Shown here one piece after another: positions 60,196 to 64,000 of a stretch of 64,000 nucleotides of DNA (positions within the stretch are counted from its first letter, which is position 1; the number at the start of each line of letters is the position of its first letter). The stretch is from Planctomycetota bacterium. GTDB taxonomy: Bacteria > Planctomycetota > UBA1135 > GCA-002686595. The stretch covers positions 1 to 64,000 of the forward strand of contig JADJQU010000011.1 in the NCBI GenBank assembly GCA_016712565.1. Reading direction: 5' to 3'. Both the position numbers and the translations under genes were made by a program. A model generated the notes under the pieces. The model saw nothing but the letters and a program-made list of their open reading frames with translations. It was not told the origin of the DNA and did not search any database.

Positions 60196-61515
60196 ATGGA
60201 TCACTCCGTGCACCCTGTTTCGCGCCGGGGGCTGCTCGCCGGCGCCGCGGCTCTGGGCTCCCTGTCCGCCTGTCGTGCCGGCGCCGTCCCCGCTGGGGAT
60301 CAGGCCTCTTCTCAGGACCTCCGGGCGCGGCAGGACGAGTGTCTCGACGGCGCGGGAAAACTGACCGATCAAAGCGGCCGCGTGGAGCCCATCGACGGCG
60401 CTCTCCGGGCTCTCCGCCGGGCCCGCACGGGTGCACTCCTTTCCGCGGCGGGACTCCAGGCTTTGCTCTGCGAGCCCGGCCCGACCATGACCTGGCTCTC
60501 GGGCGTCTCCTGGCACGCCTCGGAGCGCGCGTTCCTGCTGCTGGTCTTCGCGGACGGCTCCCACGCCTGGGTGGTGCCAGCCTTCGAAGCCGCCAAGGCG
60601 CGACTCTTGATCGAGGGCCCAGGGCATCCCGGGGGCCCGATCCTCACCTGGGACGAGCACGAGTACGCCTTCGTTCCGCTCGCGGCCCTGCTCGCCGAGC
60701 GACGGGTGGAGCGCGCGGCCGTCGAACCCCAGATGCGCTGGTTCATCGCCGAGGGTCTGGGTGCCGAATTCGGCGCCCAGAAACTCGAGAGCGGCGCGGC
60801 GCTGACCCGCGAATTGCGCAGCGTGAAGGAACCTCAGGAACTCGCGATCCTCAGGCTCGCCAATGAACTCACCAAACAGGCCCTGGTGCACGTGTCCAAG
60901 GTGGCGCGCGCGGGGATGACGAGCGGTGAGATCGCCGGCCTGGTGAACCGGGCCCAGGAGCGGCTGGGGCTCCGCTCGCCCTGGAACCTGACCCTGGTGG
61001 GCGCCGCCGCGGCCTATCCCCACGGCGAAACCTCGAAGCAGGTGTTGGGCCCGGACGACCTGCTCCTGGTGGACACCGGCGGCACGCTGCACGACTACCA
61101 GAGCGACATCACGCGCACGTGGGTGGTCGAGGGTCGCGGCCGGGAGCGGGAGCTGTGCGCCTGGCACGCGGTGCGCGCGGCCCAGCGCGAGGCCTTCGAG
61201 GCCATACGGCCCGGCGTGCCCTGCCGCGACGTGGATCGCGCGGCCCGCGCCTCCCTGGCCCGCGCGGGGTACGGCGAGGGCTACGCCGCCCTGACCCATC
61301 GCCTGGGGCACGGCATCGGCCTGGAGGGCCACGAAGCGCCCTACTTCGACGGCGGCAGCACCACGCTGCTGGCCCGGGGCATGACCCTCTCCAACGAGCC
61401 GGGGATCTACGTGCTGGGCGACTACGGCGTCCGGATCGAGGACATCGTCCTGGTCACGGACACCGGCGCCGACGTGTTCGGCCCCTGGCAGTCGGGGCCG
61501 AATTCGCCGGCATGA
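60196..61515 (+). CDS. Tat-exported lipoprotein of the M24 (Xaa-Pro aminopeptidase) family
   Basis: 439 residues. A twin-arginine signal (VSRRGLLAGAAALGSLSAC) with a possible lipobox suggests folded export and lipid attachment. The pita-bread catalytic domain is complete: LLLVDTGGTLHDYQSDITRT (two Asp), LTHRLGHGIGLEGHEAPY (His), MTLSNEPGIYV (Glu) and GVRIEDIVLVT (Glu). It would cleave N-terminal residues before proline using two metal ions, which are presumably loaded before Tat export. Its stop codon directly abuts the stop of the next, opposite-strand gene. Confidence 0.9.
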   Translation: MDHSVHPVSRRGLLAGAAALGSLSACRAGAVPAGDQASSQDLRARQDECLDGAGKLTDQSGRVEPIDGALRALRRARTGALLSAAGLQALLCEPGPTMTWLSGVSWHASERAFLLLVFADGSHAWVVPAFEAAKARLLIEGPGHPGGPILTWDEHEYAFVPLAALLAERRVERAAVEPQMRWFIAEGLGAEFGAQKLESGAALTRELRSVKEPQELAILRLANELTKQALVHVSKVARAGMTSGEIAGLVNRAQERLGLRSPWNLTLVGAAAAYPHGETSKQVLGPDDLLLVDTGGTLHDYQSDITRTWVVEGRGRERELCAWHAVRAAQREAFEAIRPGVPCRDVDRAARASLARAGYGEGYAALTHRLGHGIGLEGHEAPYFDGGSTTLLARGMTLSNEPGIYVLGDYGVRIEDIVLVTDTGADVFGPWQSGPNSPA

Positions 61516-61650
61516 CTAGCTGCGGCCCTTGCCGCGCTTGGGCTTCTTGACCCGGCCCTTGGCCAGGATCTTGCCGGAGCCCATGCCCATCTTCAGAACG
61601 CGCAGGCGGCCGCGGGTGGGACCACCGACCTTGACTCGTGAACGTGCCAT
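61516..61650 (-). CDS. Small basic protein, 44 residues, unknown
   Basis: ATG 61650, with AGGA about 13 nt upstream, runs to TAG at 61516. About 15 of 44 residues are Lys or Arg, with many Gly (opening MARSRVKVGGPTRGR, ending PKRGKGRS) and no acidic residue. It resembles ribosome-associated or nucleic-acid-binding small basic proteins in character, but I cannot match it to a named ribosomal protein. Convergent with the M24 peptidase gene with no gap. Real because start, site and biased composition agree; function unknown. Confidence 0.65.
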   Translation of the reverse strand: MARSRVKVGGPTRGRLRVLKMGMGSGKILAKGRVKKPKRGKGRS

Positions 61651-61747
61651 GTTTTTTCAGTCCTGGGGGTGAATTGGAAGCCGAACAGGGTAACGGGGCC
61701 TGGCGCGGGCGGCAAGCGGGGCCGCGGACGACCCTGCTGGCACGGGC

Positions 61748-63682
61748 CTAGTTCCGGGCACTGTCGCCGGTGTAGCCGAGCTGCTTGAGGGCGTCGATGT
61801 TGGTGAATCCGGTCCCCTGCTGGTCGTCCAGGTCGTTGGCTCCCCAGCGCGCGCGCAGCTCGTCCAACTCGGCCTTGAGCCGCTCCACGACTTCGGGGTG
61901 GCGTTCGGCCACGTCCACCAGGCCCACCGGGTCCTGGCTCAGGTCGTAGAGCAGGAAGCGCATCTTCTTGCCCAGGCCCTTGCGCACCAGTTTCCAGGGC
62001 CCGTCGTAGAGGGCCAGGGTCACGTCCTGGGCGTTGAGCTGGTCGCGATCCTCCACCAGGATCGGCCGCCGCTCGGCGGGAAGGTCGGGCGCCGCGCCCG
62101 GGGCCTCGGCCGCGAGCTTGAGCACGTCGACGCCCAGGTAGTGGGCCGGCGGCGTGAGGCCCGCGATCCCCAAGAGCGTGGGCGCCACGTCGATGCCGCT
62201 GATGGGCGTCGAGACGCGCCGGCCCGAATCGCGCTGGGCCTTGGGCAGACGCACCAGGAAGGGAATGTGCACCTGGGGTTCCAGAATGTCGTTGTGCTCG
62301 TAACGCCCGCCCTCGCCGAAGGCCTCGCCGTGATCGGCGCTGAGCAGCACCGCGGTGTTGGCGCGCGCGAGATCCAGGCCCGCGAGGAAGCGATCCACGT
62401 CGCGGTCGAGGGCCGCCATTTCGGCGTCGTAGAGCTCCCGCAGGTGCGCGTCGTCGCGGCTCTCCATGCGGTACTTGCTGGGGTAGCGGTCGGAGCGCTC
62501 GTGGAAGCCGTCCACGGGGCCGTCGTAGGGCTCGACCCAGCGCCGGCGCTCCTCGTCCTCGGGCAGGTACGGCCAGTGCACGTCGTACAGGTTGATCATG
62601 CAGAACCAGGGGCGAGGATCGCCGTTGTCGATCCAGCGCGAGGCCCGCGCCAGCACCTCTTCCGCGGGCCGGAAGAAATCCTGGAACCAGTGGGGATGGC
62701 CGTTCTGGGAGAAGGGCGGCCCCAGTCGGGCGACGACCGACTGCAGGTCGTGGACCAGGGCCCAGGCCCGCGTGTCGCACACGGGCGGATCCACCAAATC
62801 GTCGAAATGCTCGAAACCGAAGGCCACTCCCGTGGGCGCCGTGAGCACGCCGGTGCCCACGAACGCGGCGGTGCGATAGCCCGCGTCGCGCAGCGTGCCC
62901 GCCACGGAGGGCGTCTTGCGCGGCGAAATGCGCTGGCGGGTCATGCGCGCACCGTGATCGGAGGGATAGACGCCCGTGAGCATCGAGAGGTGCGACGTCA
63001 GCGTGTAGCGTGAGGGCGAGCGCGCCTCGTCGAAGACGATCGACTCGGCGGCCAACTGCTCCAGGTGAGGCGTGGTGCGGCGGTCGTAGCCGTAGATCGA
63101 GAGCGACTGGGCGCGGGTGGTGTCCCAGACCAGCAGCAACAGGTTGGGCTTGTCGCGCAACGCCGGATCGAGGCTCGCCGGGGTGGGGTCCTGGTGGGCA
63201 GGGGCCCACAGGAGTCCCACGCCGACGCTGAGGATCGAAAGCCCCAGGGTCAGTGGTCCTGTCCCCCAGCGCCGCGCCAGGCGCGAGAGACCGAAGCACA
63301 CCACGCCCAAGGAGAGCAGCACGCCCGCCACCTGGAGCCAGGGTTGGAACTGACGCAGTCCCGCGAGTCCGCCGCCGAGGTCGCTGTATGCGTCCAGACG
63401 ACCGTGGGTCAGCACCGGGGCCGCGGTGAGAAAGGCCAGCAGGGCGAGACGCCCGGCCGGAGGAAGTCCCCTGCCGGCGCGCTCGCGCCTGTGGAGCCAC
63501 CAGGTCGCGGGCAGACAGGCGAGCAGGCTGAAGGCCAGCCAGAGCACGCAGCTCTCCAGGTACAGGGCCTGGGACAGTCCGCGGTGCGAGAGTCGCAGGC
63601 GCACGAAAACCGTGTCCACGGCGGCGGAGATCAGCGCCACCACCACGGCGAAGGGAGCGAGCGAGAGGACGCGGAGCATCAA
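61748..63682 (-). CDS. Membrane-anchored sulfatase-fold (alkaline phosphatase superfamily) protein
   Basis: 644 residues. About five transmembrane helices in residues 1-165, then an extracytoplasmic sulfatase domain: LLLLVWDTTRAQSLSIYGY (metal Asp), RYTLTSHLSMLTGVYPSDHG, and LLSADHGEAFGEGG (metal Asp-His). In sulfatases the nucleophile position (C/S-x-P-S-R) becomes formylglycine; here it reads T-L-T-S-H, so a Thr nucleophile is expected. That argues for phosphotransferase or phosphodiesterase chemistry, as in lipoteichoic-acid or phosphoethanolamine transferases. Many sulfatase homologues in planctomycetes share this form. Start at ATG 63682 or ATG 63679. Confidence 0.85.
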   Translation of the reverse strand: MMLRVLSLAPFAVVVALISAAVDTVFVRLRLSHRGLSQALYLESCVLWLAFSLLACLPATWWLHRRERAGRGLPPAGRLALLAFLTAAPVLTHGRLDAYSDLGGGLAGLRQFQPWLQVAGVLLSLGVVCFGLSRLARRWGTGPLTLGLSILSVGVGLLWAPAHQDPTPASLDPALRDKPNLLLLVWDTTRAQSLSIYGYDRRTTPHLEQLAAESIVFDEARSPSRYTLTSHLSMLTGVYPSDHGARMTRQRISPRKTPSVAGTLRDAGYRTAAFVGTGVLTAPTGVAFGFEHFDDLVDPPVCDTRAWALVHDLQSVVARLGPPFSQNGHPHWFQDFFRPAEEVLARASRWIDNGDPRPWFCMINLYDVHWPYLPEDEERRRWVEPYDGPVDGFHERSDRYPSKYRMESRDDAHLRELYDAEMAALDRDVDRFLAGLDLARANTAVLLSADHGEAFGEGGRYEHNDILEPQVHIPFLVRLPKAQRDSGRRVSTPISGIDVAPTLLGIAGLTPPAHYLGVDVLKLAAEAPGAAPDLPAERRPILVEDRDQLNAQDVTLALYDGPWKLVRKGLGKKMRFLLYDLSQDPVGLVDVAERHPEVVERLKAELDELRARWGANDLDDQQGTGFTNIDALKQLGYTGDSARN

Positions 63683-63738
63683 CAGTGGGTTCTACAGCAG
63701 GAGCCGCGGCAGTCCAAGGCCGCGCGGCCCGGAAGGCC

Positions 63739-63836
63739 AGGAGGGAGGCTCTCCCGCCGAAGGCAGGGAGGCTCTCCCTCCGAGGGCAAGGAGGGAGGCT
63801 CTCCCTCCGAAGGCAGGGAGGGAGGCTCTCCCTCCA
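63739..63836. repeat. Four-unit tandem array of hairpin-forming repeats
   Basis: Units of about 24-26 nt built on GGAGGGAGGCTCTCCCTCC plus a GAAGGCA-type spacer. Each unit can fold on itself (stem GGAGGGA/TCCCTCC, loop GGCTC). It lies between the sulfatase-fold gene start and the partial gene at the window end. It is too short and too uniform to be CRISPR. It may be a dispersed hairpin repeat of this genome. Confidence 0.75.
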
Positions 63837-63981
63837 TCGACCGTCCGGACCCCGGAACGGGATTCCCTGCCGGGTGGGGCTTGGCTCACCCGCGCGGGGG
63901 GGGCCGCGGCGCGCGCACAACCCGCCCCGGGGCCCTCGGGCGCGATGTCCGGGCCCCGCCGGGGACACTAGACTGCGGACG

Positions 63982-64000
63982 ATGACGCGCCGCATCTTCG
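63982..64000 (+). CDS. Possible start of a gene cut by the window end
   Basis: ATG 63982 opens a frame of six codons (MTRRIF) before the window ends. A basic start in this position, divergent from the sulfatase-fold gene, is compatible with a signal peptide, but too little is visible to name it. Confidence 0.25.

Noticed and set aside
63739..63836. Possible CRISPR array
   Set aside because: Units are contiguous, spacers are 5-8 nt and nearly identical, and no cas gene is in the window.

Overview
The window looks like chromosome from a high-GC (roughly 70 %) bacterium of the phylum Planctomycetota. The main pointers are a tetratricopeptide protein ending in two RNA-polymerase-alpha-CTD-like domains (28956-30335), a TIGR02999-type ECF sigma factor divergent from a TPR-bearing Ser/Thr kinase (45922-49616), and secreted beta-propeller-like proteins ending in one shared Cys-containing domain (8333-11506 and 49955-51259). 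The placement comes from recognising families by eye, not from a tree.

Positions 1-12000 are accessory. Positions 1-2500 hold decayed transposase fragments. Positions 2713-7953 hold a visibly lower-GC four-gene cassette: a C5-cytosine DNA methyltransferase, a protein with two GHKL ATPase domains (MORC/Hsp90-like at the N-terminus, histidine-kinase-like at the C-terminus), a receiver-like protein and an unrecognised protein. The three junctions are 1-4 nt start/stop overlaps (TAGTG, ATGA, GTGA), so this was built as one translationally coupled operon. It is the best candidate here for an undescribed system, plausibly DNA-modification-linked defence run by a phosphorelay. All four frames carry indels. 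Positions 7963-11506 hold three secreted-protein genes, also frameshifted.

A damaged tRNA-Cys-like sequence and an intact tRNA-Leu (12003-12377) precede the housekeeping part. Positions 12427-18466 (minus) encode a secreted hydrolase, leucyl aminopeptidase, ETF:ubiquinone oxidoreductase, a MoaD-MoaE fusion and SSB. Positions 19262-28400 (minus) form a long information-processing and cell-wall cluster: murA, ffh, rpsP, an endonuclease-III-like protein, maf, rpmE, prfA, a membrane protein and prmC. Next come the TPR/alpha-CTD protein and ruvA, a large lipoprotein with a HEEGH motif, a thioredoxin-fold protein, ribD, mdh, miaB and a thioesterase.

Positions 39840-49616 mix a PPC-domain lipoprotein, a MORN-like protein, a QueD-like protein, a lone pseudopilin, an FkbM methyltransferase, a kinase-methyltransferase fusion, an amidohydrolase and the kinase/sigma pair. 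Positions 49955-63682 hold another shared-domain secreted protein, an eboA/eboB pair, a secreted terpene-cyclase-fold protein, a coiled-coil lipoprotein, glutamate-semialdehyde dehydrogenase, an ECF sigma factor fused to an extracytoplasmic region, a Tat-exported M24 peptidase, a 44-residue basic protein and a membrane-anchored sulfatase-fold protein.

Quality caution: ssb, ffh and murA, normally essential, each need one frameshift to read through, and two of these lie in or beside G runs. Some frameshifts are therefore probably assembly errors. Their density is far higher in the first 12 kb (about 12 in the 5.2-kb cassette against 4 in about 50 kb elsewhere), which points either to real decay or to poorer data there.
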